Shown here piece by piece: positions 51,922-62,936 of a DNA stretch of 64,000 bases; position 1 is the stretch's first letter, and every line of letters begins with the position of its first letter. A program made the translations under genes and the position numbers. Source of the stretch: Megachile rotundata (taxonomy: Eukaryota > Arthropoda > Insecta > Hymenoptera > Megachilidae); assembly GCF_050947335.1 (NCBI RefSeq), contig NW_027473496.1, positions 186,001 to 250,000 on the forward strand, read 5' to 3'. A model generated the notes under the pieces. It was not told the DNA's origin, ran no database searches, and saw only the letters and a program-made list of their open reading frames with translations.

Positions 51922-51938
51922 ATTCGTTCAAAACGGGC
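51922..51938 (+). promoter_or_regulatory. CENP-B-box-like site
   Basis: This site is in monomer 51888, directly after the site at 51781, so two perfect-core sites lie 141 bp apart. This monomer also has CAACATTG in place of CAAAATTG just downstream. Confidence 0.6.
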
Positions 51939-54900
51939 AACATTGTTCATTGTGGTGTTGAATTGTGCTCAGATAGGATAACTTAACATAACTAGATAGT
52001 ACAGAGTCGAATTACAGCGGATATGTGCGAATTAGAGGCTGAATCGTGCGAAAATGAGCATAATTCGTTCAAAACGAGCAAAATTGTTCATTGTGGTGTT
52101 GAATTGTGCTCAGTTACTATAACTTAACATGACTAGATAGTACAGAGTCGAATTACAGCGGATATGTGCGAATTAGATGCTGAATCGTGCGAAAATGAGC
52201 ATAATTCGTGCAAAACGAGCAAAATTGTTCATTGTGGTGTTGAATTGTGCTCAGATAGGATAACTTGACATAACTAGATAGTACAGAGTCGAATTACAGC
52301 GGATATGTGCGAATTAGAGGCTGAATCGTGCGAAAATGAGCATAATTCGTTCAAAACGAGCAAAATTGTTCATTGTGGTGTTGAATTGTGCTCAGTTACT
52401 ATAACTTAACATGACTAGATAGTACAGAGTCGAATTACAGCGGATATGTGCGAATTAGATGCTGAATCGTGCGAAAATGAGCATAATTCGTGCAAAACGA
52501 GCAAAATTGTTCATTGTGGTGTTGAATTGTGCTCAGTTACTATAACTTAACATGACTAGATAGTACAGAGTCGAATTACAGCGGATATATGCGAATTAGA
52601 GGCTGAATCGTGCGAAAATGAGCATAATTCGTTCAAAACGATCAAAATTGTTCATTGTGGTGTTGAATTGTGCTCAGTTACGATAACTTAACATGACTAG
52701 ATAGTACAGAGTCGAATTACAGCGGATATGTGCGAATAAGAGGCTGAATCGTGCGAAAATGAGCATAATTCGTGCAAAACGAGCAAAATTGTTCATTGTG
52801 GTGTTGAATTGTGCTCAGATAGGATAACTTAACATAACTAGATAGTACAGAGTCGAATTACAGCGGATATGTGCGAATTAGAGGCTGAATCGTGCGAAAA
52901 TGAGCATAATTCGTGCAAAACGAGCAAAATTGTTCGTTGTGGTGTTGAATTGTGCTCAGATAGGATAACTTAACATAACTAGATAGTACAGAGTCGAAGT
53001 ACAGCGGATATCTGCGAATTAGAGGCTGAATCGTTCGAAAATGAGCAAAATTCGTTCAAAACGAGCAAAATTCGTGCAGAACGAGCAAAATTGTTCGTTG
53101 TGGTGTTGAATTGTGCTCAGATAGGATAACTTAACATAACTAGATAGTACAGAGTCGAATTACAGCGGATATGTGCGAATTAGAGGCTGAATCGTGCGAA
53201 AATGAGCATAATTCGTTCAAAACGAGCAAAATTGTTCATTGTGGTGTTGAATTGTGCTCAGATAGGATAACTTAACATAACTAGATAGTACAGAGTCGAA
53301 TTACAGCGGATATGTGCGAATTAGAGGCTGCATCGTTCGAAAATGAGCAAAATTCGTTCAAAACGAGCAAAATTCGTGCAAAACGAGCAAAATTGTTCAT
53401 TGTGGTGTTGAATTGTGCTCAGATAGGATAACTTAACATAACTAGATAGTACAGAGTCGAATTGCAGCGGATATGTGCGAATCAGAGGCTGAATCGTGCG
53501 AAAATGAGCATAATTCGTTCAAAACGATCAAAATTGTTCATTGTGGTGCTGAATTGTGCTCAGTTACGATAACTTAACATGACTAGATAGTACAGAGTCG
53601 AATTACAGCGGATATGTGCGAATTAGCGGCTGAATCGTGCGAAAATGAGCATAATTCGTGCAAAACGAGCAAAATTGTTCATTGTGGTGTCGAATTGTGC
53701 TCAGATAGGATAACTTAACATAACTAGATAGTACAGAGTCGAATTACAGCGGATATGTGCGAATTAGAGGCTGAATCGTGCGAAAATGAGCATAATTCGT
53801 GCAAAACGAGCAAAATTGTTCGTTGTGGTGTTGAATTGTGCTCAGATAGGATAACTTAACATAACTAGATAGTACAGAGTCGAATTACAGCGGATATGTG
53901 CGAATTAGAGGCTGAATCGTGCGAAAATGAGCATAACTCGTTCAAAACGAGCAAAATTGTTCATTGTGGTGTTGAATTGTGCTCAGATAGGATAACTTAA
54001 CATAACTAGATAGTACAGAGTCGAATTACAGCGGATATGTGCGAATTAGAGGCTGAATCGTGCGAAAATGAGCATAATTCGTTCAAAACGATCAAAATTG
54101 TTCATTGTGGTGTTGAATTGTGCTCAGTTACGATAACTTAACATGACTAGATAGTACAGAGTCGAATTACAGCGGATATGTGCGAATTAGAGGCTGAATC
54201 GTGCGAAAATGAGCATAATTCGTGCAAAACGAGCAAAATTGTTCGTTGTGGTGTTGAATTGTGCTCAGATAGGATAACTTAACATAACTAGATAGTACAG
54301 AGTCGAATTACAGCGGATATGTGCGAATTAGAGGCTGAATCGTGCGAAAATGAGCATAATTCGTGCAAAACGAGCAAAATTGTTCATTGTGGTGTTGAAT
54401 TGTGCTCAGATAGGATAACTTAACATAACTAGATAGTACAGAGTCGAATTACAGCGGATATGTGCGAATTAGAGGCTGAGTCGTGCGAAAATGAGCATAA
54501 CTCGTTCAAAACGAGCAAAATTGTTCATTGTGGTGTTGAATTGTGCTCAGATAGGATAACTTAACATAACTAGATAGTACAGAGTCGAATTACAGCGGAT
54601 ATGTGCGAATTAGAGGCTGATTCGTGCGAAAATGAGCATAATTCGTTCAAAACGAGCAAAATTGTTCGTTGTGGTGTTGAATTGTGCTCAGATAGGATAA
54701 CTTAACATAACTAGATAGTACAGAGTCGAATTACAGCGGATATCTGCGAATTAGAGGCTGAATCGTTCGAAAATGAGCAAAATTCGTTCAAAACGAGCAA
54801 AATTCGTGCAAAACGAGCAAAATTGTTCATTGTGGTGTTGAATTGTGCTCAGATAGGATAACTTAACATAACTAGATAGTACAGAGTCGAATTGCAGCGG

Positions 54901-57900
54901 ATATGTGCGAATTAGAGGCTGAATCGTGCGAAAATGAGCCTAATTCGTGCAAAACGAGCAAAATTGTTCATTGTGGTGTCGAATTGTGCTCAGATAGGAT
55001 AACTTAACATAACTAGATAGTACAGAGTCGAATTACAGCGGATATGTGCGAATTAGAGGCTGAATCGTGCGAAAATGAGCATAATTCGTTCAAAACGAGC
55101 AAAATTGTTCATTGTGGTGTCGAATTGTGCTCAGATAGGATAACTTAACATAACTAGATAGTACAGAGTCGAATTACAGCGGATATGTGCGAATTAGAGG
55201 CTGAATCGTGCGAAAATGAGCATAATTCGTTCAAAACGAGCAAAATTGTTCGTTGTGGTGTTGAATTGTGCTCAGATAGGATAACTTAACATAACTAGAT
55301 AGTACAGAGTCGAATTACAGCGGATATGTGCGAATTAGAGGCTGAATCGTTCGAAAATGAGCAAAATTCGTTCAAAACGAGCAAAATTCGTGCAAAACGA
55401 GCAAAATTGTTCATTGTGGTGTTGAATTGTGCTCAGATAGGATAACTTAACATAACTAGATAGTACAGAGTCGAATTGCAGCGGATATGTGCGAATTAGA
55501 GGCTGAATCGTGCGAAAATGAGCATAATTCGTTCAAAACGATCAAAATTGTTCATTGTGGTGTTGAATTGTGCTCAGTTACGATAACTTAACATGACTAG
55601 ATAGTACAGAGTCGAATTACAGCGGATATGTGCGAATTAGAGGCTGAATCGTGCGAAAATGAGCATAATTCGTGCAAAACGAGCAAAATTGTTCATTGTG
55701 GTGTCGAATTGTGCTCAGATAGGATAACTTAACATAACTAGATAGTACAGATTCGAATTACAGCGGATATGTGCGAATTAGAGGCTGAATCGTGCGAAAA
55801 TGAGCATAATTCGTTCAAAACGATCAAAATTGTTCATTGTGGTGTTGAATTGTGCTCAGTTACGATAACTTAACATGACTAGATAGTACAGAGTCGAATT
55901 ACAGCGGATATGTGCGAATTAGAGGCTGAATCGTGCGAAAATGAGCATAACTCGTTCAAAACGAGCAAAATTGTTCATTGTGGTGTTGAATTGTGCTCGG
56001 ATAGGATAACTTAACATAACTAGATAGTACAGAGTCGAATTACAGCGGATATGTGCGAATTAGAGGCTGATTCGTGCGAAAATGAGCATAATTCGTTCAA
56101 AACGAGCAACATTGTTCATTGTGGTGTTGAATTGTGCTCAGATAGGATAACTTAACATAACTAGATAGTACAGAGCCGAATTACTGCGGATATGTGCGAA
56201 TTAGAGGCTGAATCGTTCGAAAATGAGCAAAATTCGTTCAAAACGAGCAAAATTCGTGCAGAACGAGCAAAATTGTTCGTTGTGGTGTTGAATTGTGCTC
56301 AGATAGGATAACTTAACATAACTAGATAGTACAGAGTCGAATTACAGCGGATATGTGCGAATTAGAGGCTGAATCGTGCGAAAATGAGCATAATTCGTTC
56401 AAAACGAGCAAAATTGTTCATTGTGGTGTTGAATTGTGCTCAGATAGGATAACTTAACATAACTAGATAGTACAGAGTCGAATTACAGCGGATATGTGCG
56501 AATTAGAGGCTGAATCGTGCGAAAATGAGCATAATTCGTTCAAAACGAGCAAAATTGTTCGTTGTGGTGTTGAATTGTGCTCAGATAGGATAACTTAACA
56601 TAACTAGATAGTACAGAGTCGGATTACAGCGGATATGTGCGAATTAGAGGCTGAATCGTGCGAAAATGAGCAAAATTCGTTCAAAACGAGCAAAATTCGT
56701 GCAAAACGTGCAAAATTGTTCATTGTGGTGTTGAATTGTGCTCAGATAGGATAACTTAACATAACTAGATAGTACAGAGTCGAATTGCAGCGGATATGTG
56801 CGAACTAGAGGCTGAATCGTGCGAAAATGAGCCTAATTCGTGCAAAACGAGCAAAATTGTTCATTGTGGTGTCGAATTGTGCTCAGATAGGATAACTTAA
56901 CATAACTAGATAGTACAGAGTCGAATTACAGCGGATATGTGCGAATTAGAGGCTGAATCGTTCGATAATGAGCAAAATTCGTTCAAAACGAGCAAAATTG
57001 TTCATTGTGGTGTTGAATTGTGCTCAGATAGGATAACTTAACATAACTAGATAGTACAGAGTCGAATTACAGCGGATATGTGCGAATTAGAGGCTGAATC
57101 GTGCGAAAATGAGCATAATTCGTGCAAAACGAGCAAAATTTTTCATTGTGGTGTTGAATTGTGCTCAGATAGGATAACTTAACATAACTAGATAGTACAG
57201 AGTCGAATTACAGCGGATATGTGCGAATTAGAGGCTGAATCGTGCGAAAATGAGCATAATTCGTGCAAAACGAGCAAAATTGTTCGTTGTGGTGTTGAAT
57301 TGTGCTCAGATAGGATAACTTAACATAACTAGATAGTACAGAGTCGAATTACAGCGGATATCTGCGAATTAGAGGCTGAATCGTTCGAAAATGAGCAAAA
57401 TTCGTTCAAAACGAGCAAAATTCGTGCAGAACGAGCAAAATTGTTCGTTGTGGTGTTGAATTGTGCTCAGATAGGATAACTTAACATAACTAGATAGTAC
57501 AGAGTCGAATTACAGCGGATATGTGCGAATTAGAGGCTGAATCGTGCGAAAATGAGCATAATTCGTTCAAAACGAGCAAAATTGTTCATTGTGGTGTTGA
57601 ATTGTGCTCAGATAGGATAACTTAACATAACTAGATAGTACAGAGTCGAATTACAGCGGATATCTGCGAATTAGAGGCTGAATCGTGCGAAAATGAGCAT
57701 AATTCGTTCAAAACGAGCAAAATTGTTCGTTGTGGTGTTGAATTGTGCTCAGATAGGATAACTTAACATAACTAGATAGTACAGAGTCGAATTACAGCGG
57801 ATATGTGCGAATTAGAGGCTGAATCGTTCGAAAATGAGCAAAATTCGTTCAAAACGAGCAAAATTGTTCATTGTGGTGTTGAATTGTGCTCAGATAGGAT

Positions 57901-58392
57901 AACTTAACATAACTAGATAGTACAGAGTCGAATTACAGCGGATATGTGCGAATTAGAGGCTGAATCGTGCGAAAATGAGCATAACTCGTTCAAAACGAGC
58001 AAAATTGTTCATTGTAGTGTTGAATTTTGCTCAGGTAGGATAACTTAACATAACTAGATAGTACAGAGTCGAATTACAGCGGATATGTGCGAATTAGAGG
58101 CTGAATCGTGCGAAAATGAGCATAATTCGTGCAAAACGAGCAAAATTGTTCGTTGTGGTGTTGAATTGTGCTCAGATAGGATAACTTAACATAACTAGAT
58201 AGTACAGAGTCGAATTACAGCGGATATCTGCGAATTAGAGGCTGAATCGTTCGAAAATGAGCAAAATTCGTTCAAAACGAGCAAAATTCGTGCAGAACGA
58301 GCAAAATTGTTCGTTGTGGTGTTGAATTGTGCTCAGATAGGATAACTTAACATAACTAGATAGTACAGAGTCGAATTACAGCGGATATGTGC

Positions 58393-59963
58393 GAATTAGA
58401 GGCTGAATCGTGCGAAAATGAGCATAATTCGTTCAAAACGAGCAAAATTGTTCATTGTGGTGTTGAATTGTGCTCAGTTACTATAACTTAACATGACTAG
58501 ATAGTACAGAGTCGAATTACAGCGGATATGTGCGAATTAGATGCTGAATCGTGCGAAAATGAGCATAATTCGTGCAAAACGAGCAAAATTGTTCATTGTG
58601 GTGTTGAATTGTGCTCAGATAGGATAACTTAACATAACTAGATAGTACAGAGTCGAATTACAGCGGATATGTGCGAATTAGAGGCTGAATCGTGCGAAAA
58701 TGAGCATAATTCGTTCAAAACGAGCAAAATTGTTCGTTGTGGTGTTGAATTGTGCTCAGATAGGATAACTTAACATAACTAGATAGTACAGAGTCGAATT
58801 ACAGCGGATATGTGCGAATTAGAGGCTGAATCGTTCGAAAATGAGCAAAATTAGTTCAAAACGAGCAAAATTCGTGCAAAACGAGCAAAATTGTTCATTG
58901 TGGTGTTGAATTGTGCTCAGATAGGATAACTTAACATAACTAGATAGTACAGAGTCGAATTGTAGCGGATATGTGCGAATTAGAGGCTGAATCGTGCGAA
59001 AATGAGCCTAATTCGTGCAAAACGAGCAAAATTGTTCATTGTGGTGTCGAATTGTGCTCAGATAGGATAACTTAACATAACTAGATAGTACAGAGTCGAA
59101 TTACAGCGGATATGTGCGAATTAGAGGCTGAATCGTGCGAAAATGAGCATAATTCGTGCAAAACGAGCAAAATTGTTCATTGTGGTGTCGAATTGTGCTC
59201 AGATAGGATAACTTAACATAACTAGATAGTACAGAGTCGAATTACAGCGGATATGTGCGAATTAGAGGCTGAATCGTGCGAAAATGAGCATAATTCGTTC
59301 AAAACGAGCAAAATTGTTCGTTGTGGTGTTGAATTGTGCTCAGATAGGATAACTTAACATAACTAGATAGTACAGAGTCGAATTACAGCGGATATGTGCG
59401 AATTAGAGGCTGAATCGTGCGAAAAGGAGCATAATTCGTGCAAAACGAGCAAAATTGTTCATTGTGGTGTCGAATTGTGCTCAGATAGGATAACTTAACA
59501 TAACTAGATAGTACAGAGTCGAATTACAGCGGATATGTGCGAATTAGAGGCTGAATCGTGCGAAAACGAGCAAAATTCGTGCAAAACGTGCAAAATTGTT
59601 CATTGTGGTGTTGAATTGTGCTCAGATAGGATAACTTAACATAACTAGATAGTACAGAGTCGAATTGCAGCGGATATGTGCGAATTAGAGGCTGAATCGT
59701 GCGAAAATGAGCCTAATTCGTGCAAAACGAGCAAAATTGTTCATTGTGGTGTTGAATTGTGCTCAGATAGGATAACTTAACATAACTAGATAGTACAGAG
59801 TCGAATTACAGCGGATATGTGCGAATTAGAGGCTGAATCGTGCGAAAATGAGCAAAATTCGTTCAAAACGGGCAAAATTGTTCATTGTGGTGTTGAATTG
59901 TGCTCAGATAGGATAACTTAACATAACTAGATAGTACAGAGTCGAATTACAGCGGATATGTGC
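58393..59963 (+). repeat. 11-mer HOR (1571 bp)
   Basis: It starts with a CAGTTACTAT monomer, then GATGCTG (58534), L2 with TTAGTTC (58816) and GAGCCTAATTC (58977), and later GAGCCTAATTC (59682) and the CGGG monomer (59823). One L2 and ten 141-bp monomers give 1571 bp, the exact distance to the next CAGTTACTAT/GATGCTG pair at 59964. The rare TTAGTTC change in L2 recurs at 60387, which supports tandem origin. Confidence 0.87.
59857..59873 (+). promoter_or_regulatory. CENP-B-box-like site
   Basis: This is the perfect-core site in monomer 59823, near the end of the 11-mer HOR, between GAGCCTAATTC and CAGTTACTAT monomers. Confidence 0.6.
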
Positions 59964-61413
59964 GAATTAGAGGCTGAATCGTGCGAAAATGAGCATAATT
60001 CGTTCAAAACGAGCAAAATTGTTCATTGTGGTGTTGAATTGTGCTCAGTTACTATAACTTAACATGACTAGATAGTACAGAGTCGAATTACAGCGGATAT
60101 GTGCGAATTAGATGCTGAATCGTGCGAAAATGAGCATAATTCGTGCAAAACGAGCAAAATTGTTCATTGTGGTGTTGAATTGTGCTCAGATAGGATAACT
60201 TAACATAACTAGATAGTACAGAGTCGAATTACAGCGGATATGTGCGAATTAGAGGCTGAATCGTGCGAAAATGAGCATAATTCGTTCAAAACGAGCAAAA
60301 TTGTTCGTTGTGGTGTTGAATTGTGCTCAGATAGGATAACTTAACATAACTAGATAGTACAGAGTCGAATTACAGCGGATATGTGCGAATTAGAGGCTGA
60401 ATCGTTCGAAAATGAGCAAAATTAGTTCAAAACGAGCAAAATTCGTGCAAAACGAGCAAAATTGTTCATTGTGGTGTTGAATTGTGCTCAGATAGGATAA
60501 CTTAACATAACTAGATAGTACAGAGTCGAATTGTAGCGGATATGTGCGAATTAGAGGCTGAATCGTGCGAAAATGAGCCTAATTCGTGCAAAACGAGCAA
60601 AATTGTTCATTGTGGTGTTGAATTGTGCTCAGATAGGATAACTTAACATAACTAGATAGTACAGAGTCGAATTACAGCGGATATGTGCGAATTAGAGGCT
60701 GAATCGTGCGAAAATGAGCATAATTCGTGCAAAACGAGCAAAATTGTTCATTGTGGTGTCGAATTGTGCTCAGATAGGATAACTTAACATAACTAGATAG
60801 TACAGAGTCGAATTACAGCGGATATGTGCGAATTAGAGGCTGAATCGTGCGAAAATGAGCATAATTCGTTCAAAACGAGCAAAATTGTTCGTTGTGGTGT
60901 TGAATTGTGCTCAGATAGGATAACTTAACATAACTAGATAGTACAGAGTCGAATTACAGCGGATATGTGCGAATTAGAGGCTGAATCGTTCGAAAATGAG
61001 CAAAATTCGTTCAAAACGAGCAAAATTCGTGCAAAACGTGCAAAATTGTTCATTGTGGTGTTGAATTGTGCTCAGATAGGATAACTTAACATAACTAGAT
61101 AGTACAGAGTCGAATTGCAGCGGATATGTGCGAATTAGAGGCTGAATCGTGCGAAAATGAGCCTAATTCGTGCAAAACGAGCAAAATTGTTCATTGTGGT
61201 GTTGAATTGTGCTCAGATAGGATAACTTAACATAACTAGATAGTACAGAGTCGAATTACAGCGGATATGTGCGAATTAGAGGCTGAATCGTGCGAAAATG
61301 AGCAAAATTCGTTCAAAACGGGCAAAATTGTTCATTGTGGTGTTGAATTGTGCTCAGATAGGATAACTTAACATAACTAGATAGTACAGAGTCGAATTAC
61401 AGCGGATATGTGC
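59964..61413 (+). repeat. 10-mer HOR (1450 bp)
   Basis: It has the same leading order as the 11-mer: CAGTTACTAT, GATGCTG, CGTTCA, L2 with TTAGTTC, GAGCCTAATTC. The tail differs, with a second L2 at 60971 (ACGTGC) where the 11-mer has a 141-bp ACGTGC monomer (59541) plus one further monomer (59400). It ends with GAGCCTAATTC and the CGGG monomer (61273). Two L2 and eight 141-bp monomers give 1450 bp. Confidence 0.87.
61307..61323 (+). promoter_or_regulatory. CENP-B-box-like site
   Basis: This is the perfect-core site in monomer 61273, in the same place in the 10-mer HOR as 59857 in the 11-mer. The CGGG variant is therefore carried along by HOR amplification, one per repeat. Confidence 0.6.
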
Positions 61414-62856
61414 GAATTAGAGGCTGAATCGTGCGAAAATGAGCATAATTCGTTCAAAACGAGCAAAATTGTTCATTGTGGTGTTGAATTGTGCTCAGTT
61501 ACTATAACTTAACATGACTAGATAGTACAGAGTCGAATTACAGCGGATATGTGCGAATTAGACGCTGAATCGTGCGAAAATGAGCATAATTCGTGCAAAA
61601 CGAGCAAAATTGTTCATTGTGGTGTTGAATTGTGCTCAGATAGGATAACTTAACATAACTAGATAGTACAGAGTCGAATTACAGCGGATATGTGCGAATT
61701 AGAGGCTGAATCGTGCGAAAATGAGCATAATTCGTTCAACACGAGCAAAATTGTTCGTTGTGGTGTTGAATTGTGCTCAGATAGGATAACTTAACATAAC
61801 TAGATAGTACAGAGTCGAATTACAGCGGATATGTGCGAATTAGAGGCTGAATCGTTCGAAAATGAGCAAAATTCGTTCAAAACGAGCAAAATTCGTGCAA
61901 AACGAGCAAAATTGTTCATTGTGGTGTTGAATTGTGCTCAGATAGGATAACTTAACATAACTAGATAGTACAGAGTCGAATTGTAGCGGATATGTGCGAA
62001 TTAGAGGCTGAATCGTGCGAAAATGAGCCTAATTCGTGCAAAACGAGCAAAATTGTTCATTGTGGTGTTGAATTGTGCTCAGATAGGATAACTTAACATA
62101 ACTAGATAGTACAGAGTCGAATTGTAGCGGATATGTGCGAATTAGAGGCTGAATCGTGCGAAAATGAGCCTAATTCGTGCAAAACGAGCAAAATTGTTCA
62201 TTGTGGTGTTGAATTGTGCTCAGATAGGATAACTTAACATAACTAGATAGTACAGAGTCGAATTACAGCGGATATGTGCGAATTAGAGGCTGAATCGTGC
62301 GAAAATGAGCATAATTCGTTCAAAACGAGCAAAATTGTTCATTGTGGTGTTGAATTGTGCTCAGTTACGATAACTTAACATGATTAGATAGTACAGAGTC
62401 GAATTACAGCGGATATGTGCGAATTAGAGGCTGAATCGTGCGAAAATGAGCATAATTCGTTCAAAACGAGCAAAATTGTTCATTGTGGTGTTGAATTGTG
62501 CTCAGATAGGATAACTTAACATGACTAGATAGTACAGAGTCGAATTACAGCGGATATGTGCGAATTAGATGCTGAATCTTGCGAAAATGAGCATAATTCG
62601 TTCAAAACGAGCAAAATTGTTCATTGTGGTGTTGAATTGTGCTCAGTTACTATAACTTAACATGACTAGATAGTACAGAGTCGAATTACAGCGGATATGT
62701 GCGAATTAGATGCTGAATCGTGCGAAAATGAGCATAATTCGTGCAAAACGAGCAAAATTGTTCATTGTGGTGTTGAATTGTGCTCAGATAGGATAACGTA
62801 ACATAACTAGATAGTACAGAGTCGAATTACAGCGGATATGTGCGAATTAGAGGCTG

Positions 62857-62936
62857 AATCGTGCGAAAATGAGCATAATTCGTGCAAAACGAGCAAAATT
62901 GTTCATTGTGGTGTTGAATTGTGCTCAGATAGGATA
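62857..62936 (+). repeat. Internal ~20-bp subrepeats within the monomer
   Basis: Inside the monomer, AATC/AATT recurs at offsets 14, 34, 54 and 74, with a further AATT pair at 123 and 143 (offset 2 of the next monomer), so the spacing is exactly 20 bp. The first two subunits are clearly related: AATCGTGCGAAAATGAGCAT and AATTCGTGCAAAACGAGCAA. The next ones keep only the AATTG start and the spacing. The segment at about offsets 94-122 does not show the pattern well. I infer that the 141-bp monomer grew from a shorter 20-bp repeat, and the 161- and 162-bp monomers show that this subunit still duplicates. Confidence 0.75.
62891..62926. other. Imperfect inverted repeat in each monomer (hairpin potential)
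   Basis: Offsets 48-57 (GAGCAAAATT) and 74-83 (AATTGTGCTC) pair at 9 of 10 positions around a 16-base spacer. The arm overlaps the 3' end of the CENP-B-box-like site at offsets 35-51. The commonest variants in the arms are offset 83 C to T, which still allows a G-T pair, and offset 50 G to T, which breaks a pair. The element repeats every 141 bp. Short dyads are known in several centromeric satellites; a structural role here is inference. Confidence 0.55.

Larger units (their letters stand above)
48525..58392 (+). repeat. Domain 3 left part: irregular HOR mosaic
   Basis: Groups recur but with no single period. A 5-mer unit (GAGGTTG, CAGTTACTAT, GATGCTG, L2, CGTTCA) starts at 48948 and partly repeats from 49673, an offset of 725 bp. 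L2 monomers ending in CAGAACGAGC with CGTTGTGG and preceded by ATCTGC occur at 53016, 57366 and 58232. CAGTTACGAT and AACTCG monomers alternate in 53479-56056. Many private substitutions (for example GCATCG, GGTGCTG, AATTTTT, GTAGTG) make this the most diverged part of the array. Confidence 0.8.

Noticed and set aside
53318..53478. CGTTCGAAAATGAGC (TTCGAA palindrome) in long monomers as a regulatory site
   Set aside because: A six-base palindrome created by the G-to-T change next to CGAAAA is too short to support a function.
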